A DNA stretch of 64,000 nt from Paraburkholderia adhaesiva (lineage in GTDB: Bacteria > Pseudomonadota > Gammaproteobacteria > Burkholderiales > Burkholderiaceae): NCBI RefSeq assembly GCF_021390575.1, contig NZ_JAJEJQ010000001.1, forward strand, positions 2,332,501 through 2,396,500, read 5' to 3'. The notes beneath the pieces are model-generated. The model did not search any database. It was given only the letters and a program-made list of their open reading frames with translations, and had not been told where the DNA came from. Both the position numbers and the translations under genes were made by a program. Shown here piece after piece: positions 50,001 through 58,112 of the stretch (position 1 is the stretch's first letter; each line of letters opens with the position of its first letter).

Positions 50001-50672
50001 TTACTTCGGCTTGTTCGACGTGCTGCTCTGTTGCGGCTGTGGCGTCGGCTGCGCAGGTGTACTGGGATTCACCGGCTGCATCTTCCCACCAGTAACGCCC
50101 CTTTCGACTCGCTGCATCTTCGTTCCGATTGCGCCATCCTGAGCGTACGCCCAATTACCGCTCTTATCGCTTTTGTTCACCATGTTTGCCCCGCTTAAGT
50201 TGATCGACACAAATAGAATTGTTAGCGACAAACCGATTGCGAACGCGGTCGCGTATAGCCAGCCGTTGAGATGCTTGGCAATTATCTCGACTATAGCGAT
50301 CTCGTCATAGGCTGCCTCCTCGCGTTTCTCGTAATAGCGGTACGCGCGGTCAAGTTGCAGTTCAAGTACCCATTGGCTGACAACGTATGAAAGCACGACC
50401 AGCACCATTGCCGCAGTGAACGCAACCCACGATCCGTATAGCGCCCATGGCAGCCTTGCTTCACGAATCGGGATGAAGTCTTTGAGAAACCCCAACGATA
50501 GTGCCAAGCCCGCACCAGAATACGTCAGCACGGATTTATCTAGATTCTCCGCGTTCGAAATGTGTCGCTTCGAAAGATCATCCCGCGTCCGCTCGTGGAT
50601 ACGCGTCCGCTCCTTCGCATCCTTTTCTGCCGATGACTCGCGAACTGTGCCGCGTACCCGTCGCGTCGCCAA
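50001..50672 (-). CDS. Membrane protein with C-terminal GxIGxxMQ tail, 223 aa
   Basis: Starts at TTG 50672, ten bases after the stop of the 61-aa gene. Residues 10-45 are charged and helical; hydrophobic segments lie at about 50-68, 76-100 and 138-160, separated by an acidic helix (YYEKREEAAYDEIAIVEIIAK). The tail from 165 is Gln/Pro-rich and contains GAIGTKMQRV (180-189) and GGKMQPV, a motif also found in the preceding small protein. Function unknown. Base composition is lower in GC than the core genes, fitting acquired DNA. Confidence 0.65.
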   Translation of the reverse strand: MATRRVRGTVRESSAEKDAKERTRIHERTRDDLSKRHISNAENLDKSVLTYSGAGLALSLGFLKDFIPIREARLPWALYGSWVAFTAAMVLVVLSYVVSQWVLELQLDRAYRYYEKREEAAYDEIAIVEIIAKHLNGWLYATAFAIGLSLTILFVSINLSGANMVNKSDKSGNWAYAQDGAIGTKMQRVERGVTGGKMQPVNPSTPAQPTPQPQQSSTSNKPK

Positions 50673-50681
50673 GTTGCGGGC

Positions 50682-50867
50682 CTACTTCTTGTCGCCGCCG
50701 GACTGACCACCACCCCCGTTACCCCCGCCCTTCGGGACCGGCTGCATGCGCTGCCCAATCACTCCAGCATTTACCTCTCGATTCGGCGCGACGATACGCG
50801 GCCCAATATTGGGCCGCACGACGCCGCGCGACAGGGGAACAGTGAACGACGGCTTCTTGGTAACCAT
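50682..50867 (-). CDS. Small Gly-rich protein with GxIGxxMQ motif, 61 aa
   Basis: ATG 50867 opens MVTKKPSFTVPLSRGVVRPN; residues 35-44 read GVIGQRMQPV, and the C-terminus is GGGNGGGGQSGGDKK. The motif matches residues 180-189 of the adjacent membrane protein. No hydrophobic segment, so it should be soluble. The ribosome site is weak, and the gene is supported mainly by the shared motif and the tight spacing to the next gene. Confidence 0.55.
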   Translation of the reverse strand: MVTKKPSFTVPLSRGVVRPNIGPRIVAPNREVNAGVIGQRMQPVPKGGGNGGGGQSGGDKK

Positions 50868-50940
50868 GGCGATCGCACAGAATTGAATATATGGAGGGAG
50901 AGAATACTCCCTCCCCCTTGGGCCTGGACCCGCTTACGTC

Positions 50941-51129
50941 TTACTTATGACTACCGTGAGGTGTTTTGCTGCGGGGAACCCAAGTGCTGCCGGGTTGACT
51001 CGTGGGTGGGAAGGAACGATTTTCCGGAACGGTGGCGAAGTTATCTTTCAGTCCACCACGCGGACCACGCTCTTGATAGATACCGCCCTGATTGCCCGAG
51101 TTGCTACCCGGTTTGTTGCCATTTGCCAT
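50941..51129 (-). CDS. Small YjzC-like protein, 62 aa
   Basis: GGAG five bases before ATG 51129 opens MANGNKPGSNSGNQGGIYQE. The pattern K-P-G-x-x-S-G-x-x-G-G-I-Y-x-E-x-G-P-R-G-G, then PENRSFPPTSQPGSTWVP, resembles small basic proteins of the YjzC kind found on plasmids and in accessory regions. Function unknown. It is the first gene of the minus-strand set 51129 to 50001. Confidence 0.65.
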   Translation of the reverse strand: MANGNKPGSNSGNQGGIYQERGPRGGLKDNFATVPENRSFPPTSQPGSTWVPRSKTPHGSHK

Positions 51130-51667
51130 AAAAGCTCCGTATAGGTATGGCATTAACACGGCAAGCTGCGAAACCCTTAAAACGGTGCGCTATTGCCAAA
51201 AGCTGCTATTTGCAATATCGTCACGCGTCCTGTGTCTGCAGGGTAGCGGATGCTTGCCGAAAGGGAGTTTCCGCTTGGTGGGACTCGGTTGCCGCCGAGG
51301 CCCCACCATTCTTCTTGTTAGCACTCCCATAGGGAGAGTGCCAACCCCTGTGAGCATATACAGCATCAAACCTGGTTGCAACCCCAGATTTTGTGCCGGT
51401 GGGGCACTATGTTGGATTAGGTAGTGGAATCCTCCGACCTGCCGCCCCCTTATCATCAAGCTGAGGCCCCGCGACCGACCACCCGCTAATGCGGCACCCG
51501 CCGGGCCTGAGCCACCACCTCCTGGCATCCCAGCTCGCGCTCGGCAGACGACCCAACACCGCATCCTGAGTCTCAAAGGGTAAGCAAACGGTATTTGATA
51601 GTCGATTTGTTAGCCGAAAAACAAAAAACCCCGCAAGCCTTTGACTTTACGGGGTTTTTTGAACAAT
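51130..51667. other. Upstream of the small-gene set and old tRNA-proximal DNA
   Basis: About 540 bases. An ORF at 51190-51576 on the minus strand has shadow composition. A terminator lies at its right end. Confidence 0.35.
51622..51660 (-). terminator. Native terminator of tRNA-Ser(CGA), now displaced
   Basis: AAAAAACCCCG and CGGGGTTTTTT form the stem. It sits next to the left att copy, in the same relation that the present tRNA terminator at 61531-61573 has to the right copy, so it was probably the original tRNA terminator before integration. Confidence 0.6.
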
Positions 51668-51683
51668 TCTGGCGGAGAGGGTG
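51668..51683. repeat. att site, left copy (16 bp)
   Basis: TCTGGCGGAGAGGGTG, identical to 61581-61596, which contains the 3' end of tRNA-Ser(CGA) including the CCA complement. Confidence 0.85.
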
Positions 51684-51804
51684 ACCGCCAAAATTCAGTG
51701 CGCCCCGGTTCGAGCGAGTGCGCAGAATCCTTTTACATCAGTATCTTACCCTGTATTTTTGTGCGTTCCAGTTTATACTCGTTCGCTCCCATCCGGCGTT
51801 TCGT

Positions 51805-51824
51805 GATGGGCTAGACGATGGGCT
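51805..51824. repeat. Paired GATGGGCT repeats (left arm sites)
   Basis: GATGGGCT-agac-GATGGGCT. The same 8-4-8 arrangement occurs at 61507-61526. Likely integrase arm-type binding sites; here they lie just before the integrase start and could also repress it. Confidence 0.5.
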
Positions 51825-51828
51825 GAGA

Positions 51829-53025
51829 ATGGCACTCACAGACAAACAGGCAAAGGCACTCACGCACGGCGACAAACCGGTATTCGACGGCAAGGTAACG
51901 GGGTTGATGCTCACCCCCGGCAAGACCGGCAGCAAGTGGACGCTGCGCTTTACCAGCCCCGTCACGGGCAAGCGCCGCGACGCGGGTCTCGGGGTCTATC
52001 CTGAAGTCCCGATTGTGGACGCGCGCGAGAAGGCGCTCGCCATGCGCCGCCAGCTTGACGCGGGCAAAGACCCCATCGAAGAGCGCGACCGCGAACAGCA
52101 AGCCGCCAGCATTGCCGCCGCCGCGCTCACATTCGAGAAAGCCGCGCGCCAGCTTCATGAAGAACTGAAACCCGGCTGGAAAAACGCTAAGCACGCCGCG
52201 CAGTGGATTTCGACACTGGAGACTTACGTGTTTCCGAAGTTCGGCGGCAAGCCGCTAGACGCGATTACGCCCGCCGACTGCGCCGAAGTCCTGCGGCCTA
52301 TCTGGCTGGAGAAGGCCGAAACCGCCAGCCGTACCCGCCAGCGTATGCACGCAGTGATGCAATGGGCCTGGGCGCACGGCCATATCACTGCGAACCCTGT
52401 TAGCGTCGTTGACCATCTCCTGCCGAAGCAGAACGCGAAGAAAGAACATCAACCGGCGATGCCGTGGCGCGACATTCCGGCGTTTGCGAAAGCTCAGTTT
52501 CGCGATATCGAACGGGGAGACAACACCCGCGCTGCCCTGCTGTTCCTGATTCTCACGGCTGCGCGTTCGGGAGAAGTGCGTGGCGCGACGTGGGGCGAGT
52601 TCGACCTTGACGCCGGTATCTGGACCGTTCCGGGCGAACGGATGAAAGCGAAAGAGCCGCACCGGGTCCCGCTTTCGTCGGCGGCACTCGCGCTCGTCAA
52701 GCGGCTGAAAGAACAGAGACAGCACGAAACCCTGGTGTTTCAGTCGCCGCGCGGCAAGGTGCTATCCGACATGTCGCTGACGGCGCTACTGCGCCGCGTG
52801 AAAGCCGCCAGCGATACGCCGGGGCGTGTCGCGACCGCGCACGGCTTCCGCTCCAGCTTTCGCGATTGGGCCAGCGAGAGCGGCTACGCCCGCGACCTCG
52901 CAGAGCGGGCGCTCGCCCATACCATTGCGAACGCAACGGAAAGAGCCTATCACCGGACTGATTTGCTTGAAGCGCGCCGCCCGATGATGCAATCGTGGGC
53001 GGCGTATGTTACGTCGCAATCGTAG
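51829..53025 (+). CDS. int: Tyrosine integrase, P4 type
   Basis: A 398-residue site-specific recombinase. N-terminal DUF4102 domain (MALTDKQAKALTHGDKPVFDG), SAM-like core-binding domain around 100-190, and catalytic domain with Arg in ARSGEVRGATW, Lys/His region, HGFRSSFRDWA (H-x-x-R), ALAHTIAN and the nucleophile Tyr in AYHRTDLLE. The start is ATG 51829 by family comparison; the frame is open to 51718. It is 146 bases from the left att copy. Confidence 0.93.
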   Translation: MALTDKQAKALTHGDKPVFDGKVTGLMLTPGKTGSKWTLRFTSPVTGKRRDAGLGVYPEVPIVDAREKALAMRRQLDAGKDPIEERDREQQAASIAAAALTFEKAARQLHEELKPGWKNAKHAAQWISTLETYVFPKFGGKPLDAITPADCAEVLRPIWLEKAETASRTRQRMHAVMQWAWAHGHITANPVSVVDHLLPKQNAKKEHQPAMPWRDIPAFAKAQFRDIERGDNTRAALLFLILTAARSGEVRGATWGEFDLDAGIWTVPGERMKAKEPHRVPLSSAALALVKRLKEQRQHETLVFQSPRGKVLSDMSLTALLRRVKAASDTPGRVATAHGFRSSFRDWASESGYARDLAERALAHTIANATERAYHRTDLLEARRPMMQSWAAYVTSQS

Positions 53026-53032
53026 CAATCCG

Positions 53033-53683
53033 CTAGTCGAGCACGCTTCGCGGGACGAAGTGCCAGCAGCAGCTTTCCGGATCGAACAGCGCCAACTGGT
53101 TCCCACGAACACCGGGTTCGCGGCATCCTGACTCCCGCAGTGTTCCGGCGATCTGGTTGCAGATACCCTCCAGCCGTGGCCGGTCCCATCGGGACACCTC
53201 CACCAGCGTTTCGCGCCATGCGAACAGTCCGGCGCGATCGTACAGACGATCCAGGGCCGCGAGCGCATCGGCGCTTACCTCGAACCCGCCCGTCTCCTGA
53301 AAAGGCTGATGCAGCAGCGTGAACTGTTCCGCTGGTGCGCCGTCGACGTGAAGCAGCACCTGTCCGTCGCGCGCCGACCACGCCACATGCAGCGATGCAT
53401 GATAGTCCGCGCTGCCGCGCTCCAGAAACGCGGCTGGCGGAAGGTCCGCAGCCGCCAGCACGGCGTAGTGCTCATCGCGATGTGCAAGGCCCGCTGCGCC
53501 GATGATCGCGTCTATCGGTGAAAGGAAGCAGCGGATCGCCGAGCCGCCCGAGGCGGTCCGGTTGCTCGCGGCAATCGCCGCGCCATCGGCATCGCCCGCC
53601 ATCAGCACCCAGGCAGCCGGATTCGTGAATAGCCCCGCTGCCCGACGCCCGGATGCCCGTTCAGGTTTGTTCATTGCCTGCAT
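53033..53683 (-). CDS. Hypothetical protein downstream of the phospholipase, 216 aa
   Basis: Begins 15 bases after the DUF2235 stop, at ATG 53683 or the second ATG 53674, which is better spaced from GGGA. The product has an N-terminal AGLFTNPAAWVLMAGDADGAAI, a central HVAWSARDGQVLLHVDGAP and a Cys-rich end (DPESCCWHF). No signal peptide or membrane helix. Its place in the operon suggests an accessory, adaptor or immunity role with the phospholipase; no family recognised. It converges on int with 7 bases between the stops. Confidence 0.65.
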   Translation of the reverse strand: MQAMNKPERASGRRAAGLFTNPAAWVLMAGDADGAAIAASNRTASGGSAIRCFLSPIDAIIGAAGLAHRDEHYAVLAAADLPPAAFLERGSADYHASLHVAWSARDGQVLLHVDGAPAEQFTLLHQPFQETGGFEVSADALAALDRLYDRAGLFAWRETLVEVSRWDRPRLEGICNQIAGTLRESGCREPGVRGNQLALFDPESCCWHFVPRSVLD

Positions 53684-53697
53684 TCCCGGTGCTGCGG

Positions 53698-55866
53698 CTA
53701 GTGCGTGCCAAGGTCGGCATCGGACGCCATGCCGAAGTAGCGGACGCGCTTGTCACCGCCAGCCCAGTACACGCGCGGCCAGCCGTAACCGCCGGGCGCG
53801 TACTCGTGCCAGTAGTGCAGCCGGAACCAGCAATGACTGTCGTGGATAAAATTGTCGTACAGGCCGATCAGGGTGACATTCTGCTTCAGCCGGGCAATGG
53901 CTTCGTCCGATGTGTGCTGCTTCAGGAACGGCATCACCCCCGTCAGTGGCGCGGCCATCACGTCATCGTCCGGACTGAACTTGCTCATGATGACAGCCCA
54001 TACGGTCTTGAACAGAAACCCGGCATGCGCCAGCGTCACCGCCGGAGAGTCGCTGCGCGGCTGGTCGTGCTTCACAAACAGCGTGATCTCGGGCGTGGCC
54101 GGATAGGCGTTTTTCGACGGATTGACCCTGATGTTTTGCCCAACCTTCCAGCGCTCCAGTTGATCCGGATAGAGATGGCCCAGCAGCAGGCGCATCTCTT
54201 CCGCGCCCTGGCGCAAATCCGTCTGGTCGTTGGTGCCGATATCGAAGGGCCCTTCGCCCGGTCGCGCGACCTTGGGGGGCTTCACGTCCGGATAGGCCGC
54301 GCCGCCGCATAGCGCTTCGTCGCGCTCGCGAATGGCCTTGTCCAGGGCGTCGAGTTTATCCTCGTATGCCTGCGCATCGGGCATGTCCGGCGGAAAATCA
54401 TTGTTCCGTATGGCCTGCCACTTCTGCGTGTCCACCTGGTTGCGTTGCGCGCTCAGCGCGTTGTACTCCGGGTCGTTTTCCTTCGCCGCATCATAGTCAG
54501 TCAGCACCTTGAACGGGGTGAGGGCGTCTTCGTGCGCCTGCTTGAAAAACGCCTGTTCCGTCACGTAATCGGCCGTGTTGATCTGGGCACGCATCGCACG
54601 CCAGGTCAGCATCTGCCCCATGCCGAACTTCAGCGCGTCGCCCACGTTCCTGAGCGGCTCGCCCTCCGTGGTCTTCACCCACGCATTGAACGCTTCGACC
54701 GTCGCGGGGTTCAGGGCGAAATCGTCTTCAAAGATCGACTTGTACTTTGGCCGGTCCTTGAAGTGCTTCTCCGCTGCCAGCGGAACGCCGAATCGCAACG
54801 CGGCGATATACATGTCGTGCAATGCGATCTGGCTGAGCTTGTGGCTGTCGTCGTCCGGCTTGCCCTTGCCCTGTTCGCCCGGTCCGTACCCGCCGCCCAC
54901 GTCCGAGTGCACGCCTGGATAGGCGACTTCACACCGCAAACCTGGACTGTAGGTTGTCCCCTTTGCAATCGAGTCCAGCGGAAAACTCATGCGCTGCTCG
55001 TGGATCGAGAAAGCGTGATGAACGTAGCGTACCGAGTCCGGGATGTCCAGCCCGCCGCCGGAAGCGAAGTCACCGTGCCCGTCGAACATGTCAAGATCAA
55101 CGGATGAACGCGCCGAATCCGGCAATCCGACCGATGCAACCGTATCGAACAGCCCCATGAAGTTGACCTGGTAGCGGATTGGACGCCCATCCGTACTGGC
55201 AAACTGGCCGCCGGGTGCCCACTTGTTGACCAGCCGGTGGACGAAGGCGCGTGCGCCTGCTGCGCCCCGCGAGAAGCCAATCACATTGATCCAGACATAC
55301 GCCACCGTGCGGGGGTGCTGGCCCGCGTCGAACTTGTCCTTGTGCGCAACAGTCAGGCGGTGAACCGCCTTCTTGAGCTCGTCCGGACGATCGAGCGCGC
55401 CCTCGTTGCAGAACCTGGCAAGGTTTGATTGGGGGATCAGTTGCTTGAAGTTGCTCCGGGTAATGGCGTAGTAGATCGCATTAAGCACCTGCGCATAGCC
55501 CCAGACACACCGCTGGTTGAAACCTGCCGCAAACGCTTTACCCTTAGTCGTATAGAGCTCTTCGTCGATATCGGGAAACGGTGTGCCAACACCAGGCGCA
55601 TAGAAGGCGAAAGTCCCGTTTTCCGGTTCCCAAAGTGCCATGTTGCGCAGGCGCGCAACATTGGTGTGCGCCTTGTGGAGCGAATCCTTCCAGGCATTAT
55701 TGGGATCGTCGTTATTATTTGTCCCGTCGAAAAACAGCGTGATATTAAGAGTTTGCGGGCAGGACATTCTCGGATCGAGAACGAGACACAAGCCCGTTTG
55801 CTGCGCTATGTCACTCTGCGGCAGGCGACCTCCCTCGGTCATGGTTTGCGGCCATTCAAGACTCAT
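53698..55866 (-). CDS. DUF2235 phospholipase (Tle1-like effector)
   Basis: A 722-residue alpha/beta hydrolase of the DUF2235 group, which includes the type VI secretion lipase effectors Tle1. The N-terminal LNITLFFDGTNNN is the family opening. Nucleophile elbow G197-F-S199-R-G201, Asp241 in GLFDTVASVG, and His320 with Asp322 in PGVHSDVGGGY fit the Ser-Asp-His triad. The C-terminal half is a mostly helical cap with no named domain. It overlaps the lipoprotein gene by ATGA and so is co-translated. No vgrG, PAAR or T6SS gene lies in the window. Confidence 0.85.
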   Translation of the reverse strand: MSLEWPQTMTEGGRLPQSDIAQQTGLCLVLDPRMSCPQTLNITLFFDGTNNNDDPNNAWKDSLHKAHTNVARLRNMALWEPENGTFAFYAPGVGTPFPDIDEELYTTKGKAFAAGFNQRCVWGYAQVLNAIYYAITRSNFKQLIPQSNLARFCNEGALDRPDELKKAVHRLTVAHKDKFDAGQHPRTVAYVWINVIGFSRGAAGARAFVHRLVNKWAPGGQFASTDGRPIRYQVNFMGLFDTVASVGLPDSARSSVDLDMFDGHGDFASGGGLDIPDSVRYVHHAFSIHEQRMSFPLDSIAKGTTYSPGLRCEVAYPGVHSDVGGGYGPGEQGKGKPDDDSHKLSQIALHDMYIAALRFGVPLAAEKHFKDRPKYKSIFEDDFALNPATVEAFNAWVKTTEGEPLRNVGDALKFGMGQMLTWRAMRAQINTADYVTEQAFFKQAHEDALTPFKVLTDYDAAKENDPEYNALSAQRNQVDTQKWQAIRNNDFPPDMPDAQAYEDKLDALDKAIRERDEALCGGAAYPDVKPPKVARPGEGPFDIGTNDQTDLRQGAEEMRLLLGHLYPDQLERWKVGQNIRVNPSKNAYPATPEITLFVKHDQPRSDSPAVTLAHAGFLFKTVWAVIMSKFSPDDDVMAAPLTGVMPFLKQHTSDEAIARLKQNVTLIGLYDNFIHDSHCWFRLHYWHEYAPGGYGWPRVYWAGGDKRVRYFGMASDADLGTH

Positions 55867-56486
55867 CGGTTATTTCCTTTCAGGTAGAGTGCTTCCCACT
55901 CGGTATCGCGCACGCCTTGGGCCATGTAAGGGTCGTTATCGGGCGGACGGATGTCGGGGTTGTTCCCGCCATTGGGGTCAACGCCATCAGGCACCATGAT
56001 CCGCATGCGGTGGCCCGGCAGAAAGACACCCCAGATATAGCCTGCGGTCTTGCCGTCATACTTCGGTATCCGGACGTTCTCGGCCTTGTACCAGTGCTTG
56101 ACCACCTTGTTGCCTTCATCTTCGTAGGCAAGCCAGCGCACCGTTAGCCTCAGGTCAGGATGCCAGACAGCGGGCAGCGTGCCGCAGCACGACACAACGG
56201 CTCCCCCAACTCGACCACTGCGACTGAGTTCATGAACGGGGCCGCCTCCACCACTGATGCCTGAATATTTCGGACCTTCAAAGCCAAACGTGTAGATCAA
56301 GTCCGTTGAGTAATTCAACCCCGCAATATCGCCGCTTTGTAGCTTGCCGAAATTCGGTACGACAACCTGCGGCAGAGGTGGCTGCGGTGCAGCCGCACAC
56401 GCCGAGAGCGCAATAGCCAATGAGACGACCACGCCCGCGAGTTGGCAGCCGCGCTGCCTTGTCCCGCCGACTTCGTTTTCTTTCAC
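55863..56486 (-). CDS. DUF3304-like lipoprotein, candidate immunity protein
   Basis: A 207-residue exported lipoprotein. The signal region LAGVVVSLAIALSAC ends at Cys30. The mature part contains SGGGGPVHELSRSG and GGAVVSCCGTLPAVWHPDLRLTVRW, typical of DUF3304 proteins found beside DUF2235 effectors. GTG 56486 is preferred because AAAGGAA lies 6 bases upstream; an ATG at 56522 is the alternative. A periplasm-facing lipoprotein is what would be needed to neutralise a phospholipase arriving in the periplasm; that role is inferred. Confidence 0.75.
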   Translation of the reverse strand: MKENEVGGTRQRGCQLAGVVVSLAIALSACAAAPQPPLPQVVVPNFGKLQSGDIAGLNYSTDLIYTFGFEGPKYSGISGGGGPVHELSRSGRVGGAVVSCCGTLPAVWHPDLRLTVRWLAYEDEGNKVVKHWYKAENVRIPKYDGKTAGYIWGVFLPGHRMRIMVPDGVDPNGGNNPDIRPPDNDPYMAQGVRDTEWEALYLKGNNR

Positions 56487-57306
56487 GCGAGATTCCTTTC
56501 TTCTTTTTTTGGAATAACCCATGTCGACATTAACGGAGTAAGTCGCACCAGAGAATCGGACTTATCCGGAAAATCGTTAATTCTTGTTAACCGCAACGCG
56601 TTCTACACCATTCGTTGCGGCGGCTGGCTGGCGCAATGCGAAGTGTCCGACGACATTCACCCGCTCGCGCCGTCCGTCAACCCGCGACGGGTCCTTCCTG
56701 TTGTCGATAGCGGCGCGGGTGCGAAGACGCGCGGATAGTGAGTAGCTAGGGGTCCGCAAAAGTATTCGCATTCGCATATCGATTCGGCCAGTGGCGCTTC
56801 TGGCAAGGCTTCCGGGCCGCAGAATGCGAACATGCATGCGGACAAAAATGCGAACCTTGCGGACATTCGCACGGATGTCGAGGAGCACTTCGCATGCGGC
56901 CAACACTCAGGTTGTCCCAGGACAATTTTCCAGGCTGATAGCTTGGCGAAAAACACGCGCCTTCGTGTCCGCATGGCATTACGTCACGTGGAAGTACCTT
57001 TTGCGTGGGGAGTGTCGTTTGAGCCGCGTTATGCGTGCTGGCGGGCGCACCGGGCGTCTATCCGGTCACAAAGGCGCGGGCGAATTCGCGCCTTGCGCCC
57101 CTCGCGAGCCGCCTTTTCGGACGGCTGCACGCCCCACGCACAAAGACGCGCCGCGATTGTTGCGGAAACGGAAACAGGAGATTCGCGGCCCGTTGTGATT
57201 GTGACCGGCCCGTTTTCCAGACCGGAATTTCCCCGAGCAGTGCGCGTCGCCACATTCCCCGCGCGCGACTAGTGGTCCGGGAGTACCTTTTTTATGGGCG
57301 GAAGAT
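56487..57306. other. Non-coding region of the integrated element
   Basis: About 800 bases with no convincing gene; ORFs on both strands here have unlikely composition and no ribosome sites. It contains the repeat cluster at 56752-56899 and separates the cargo from the replication operon. Confidence 0.5.
56752..56899. repeat. Cluster of TTCGCA/TGCGAA and TGCGGAC repeats
   Basis: Within about 150 bases: TTCGCA or its complement at 56765, 56771, 56825, 56849, 56866 and 56889; TGCGGAC or its complement at 56752, 56837 and 56858, plus TGCGG at 56895. The arrangement is partly palindromic around 56800. Iteron-like; a candidate replication origin or regulator site. Confidence 0.5.
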
Positions 57307-57525
57307 TCAGCGCGCAAGTCGCTTTTTGCATTCGCGCAACAGCGCACGCAGTTCGCGCAGTTGGATCCGCCAGCGCTTTCCCGCCATGCCGTGAACCGTT
57401 GCATTACTGGCCGATACGGCCTTGCCTGCCTCAGTGCGCGGTCCCGTTGACCGTTCCCACGGCTTCCAGCGCCGTATCGCCTCGGCCTGCTTCGCCCGCC
57501 GTTCCGGCGTCCATCCGTTTGCCAT
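57307..57525 (-). CDS. Small phage-type protein with WTPERR motif, 72 aa
   Basis: Starts MANGWTPERRAKQAEAIRRW then KPWERSTGPRTEAGKA. This pattern is very common in phage satellites and prophages of Proteobacteria, always at the end of the replication block. The basic C-terminus (RWRIQLRELRALLRECKKRL) is helical. The start overlaps the previous gene by 95 bases in another frame. Function unknown. Confidence 0.65.
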   Translation of the reverse strand: MANGWTPERRAKQAEAIRRWKPWERSTGPRTEAGKAVSASNATVHGMAGKRWRIQLRELRALLRECKKRLAR

Positions 57526-58111
57526 CGCTCGATTCCAATAGTTCGTTCGGCGTGTCACCGTTTTTCCCGCGCGCGTGAGGGGCTGGCGGCGCGTTGGCAT
57601 GTTCGCCACCGGTCCCGTTGTTCACCTGTTGCGGCCCGTTCGCAATGTTCGCCTGATTCACGAACGCGAGCGGGCGCGGGTTCTTGATTTCCGCCAGCGC
57701 TTCGAGCGTCGCGCGGCACTGCGCCTGCGCCTTCAGTGCCAGCGAAAGATGCACCTGCATCTGGTTCAGGTATTCGCAGAATGCCGCCTTGCGGGCAAGC
57801 TGATTGAAGATCATGTCCAGCGTGTTCGCCTGCGTGAACAGCATGGATTCAACGCGCGACATGTCGCCCTTGCGGACCTCTTCGGATTGCTCGCGCAGCA
57901 GACTGGCGTAAGTGCTCAGGTCTAGGCTCTCGCCAAACATCGGGACGGCATACGCGCGATTCGTAATCGCGCCGCGCAAACGCACGTTGGCCGCCAGCGT
58001 CGCATCGCGTCTTACTTCATCGTCCAGCAGTTCGGCAGGAAGCTGTATCGCTCCCGGTTTGCGCTCGAATAGCGCCTTGTCGGCGGCCTTCACCTTTGCT
58101 TTCGTCGCCAC
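57431..58111 (-). CDS. Phage-type hypothetical protein, 226 aa
   Basis: Starts with GTG 58111, one base after the stop of the gene upstream. The product has MSRVESMLFTQANTLDMIFNQLARKA, LNQMQVHLSLALKAQAQCRATLEALAEIKNP and QANIANGPQQVNNG, the signature of a widespread prophage protein of unknown function that is always followed by the WTPERR protein. The C-terminal 60 residues are low-complexity and overlap that gene. Confidence 0.75.
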   Translation of the reverse strand: MATKAKVKAADKALFERKPGAIQLPAELLDDEVRRDATLAANVRLRGAITNRAYAVPMFGESLDLSTYASLLREQSEEVRKGDMSRVESMLFTQANTLDMIFNQLARKAAFCEYLNQMQVHLSLALKAQAQCRATLEALAEIKNPRPLAFVNQANIANGPQQVNNGTGGEHANAPPAPHARGKNGDTPNELLESSDGKRMDAGTAGEAGRGDTALEAVGTVNGTAH

Positions 58112-58112
58112 G

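Noticed and set aside
51190..51576. 128-aa minus-strand ORF before the left att site
   Set aside because: Arg/Gly/Pro-rich shadow composition and no ribosome site.
56832..57272. 146-aa plus-strand ORF over the repeat cluster
   Set aside because: Composition follows the repeats and GC bias, and frames on the other strand are open over much of the same stretch.
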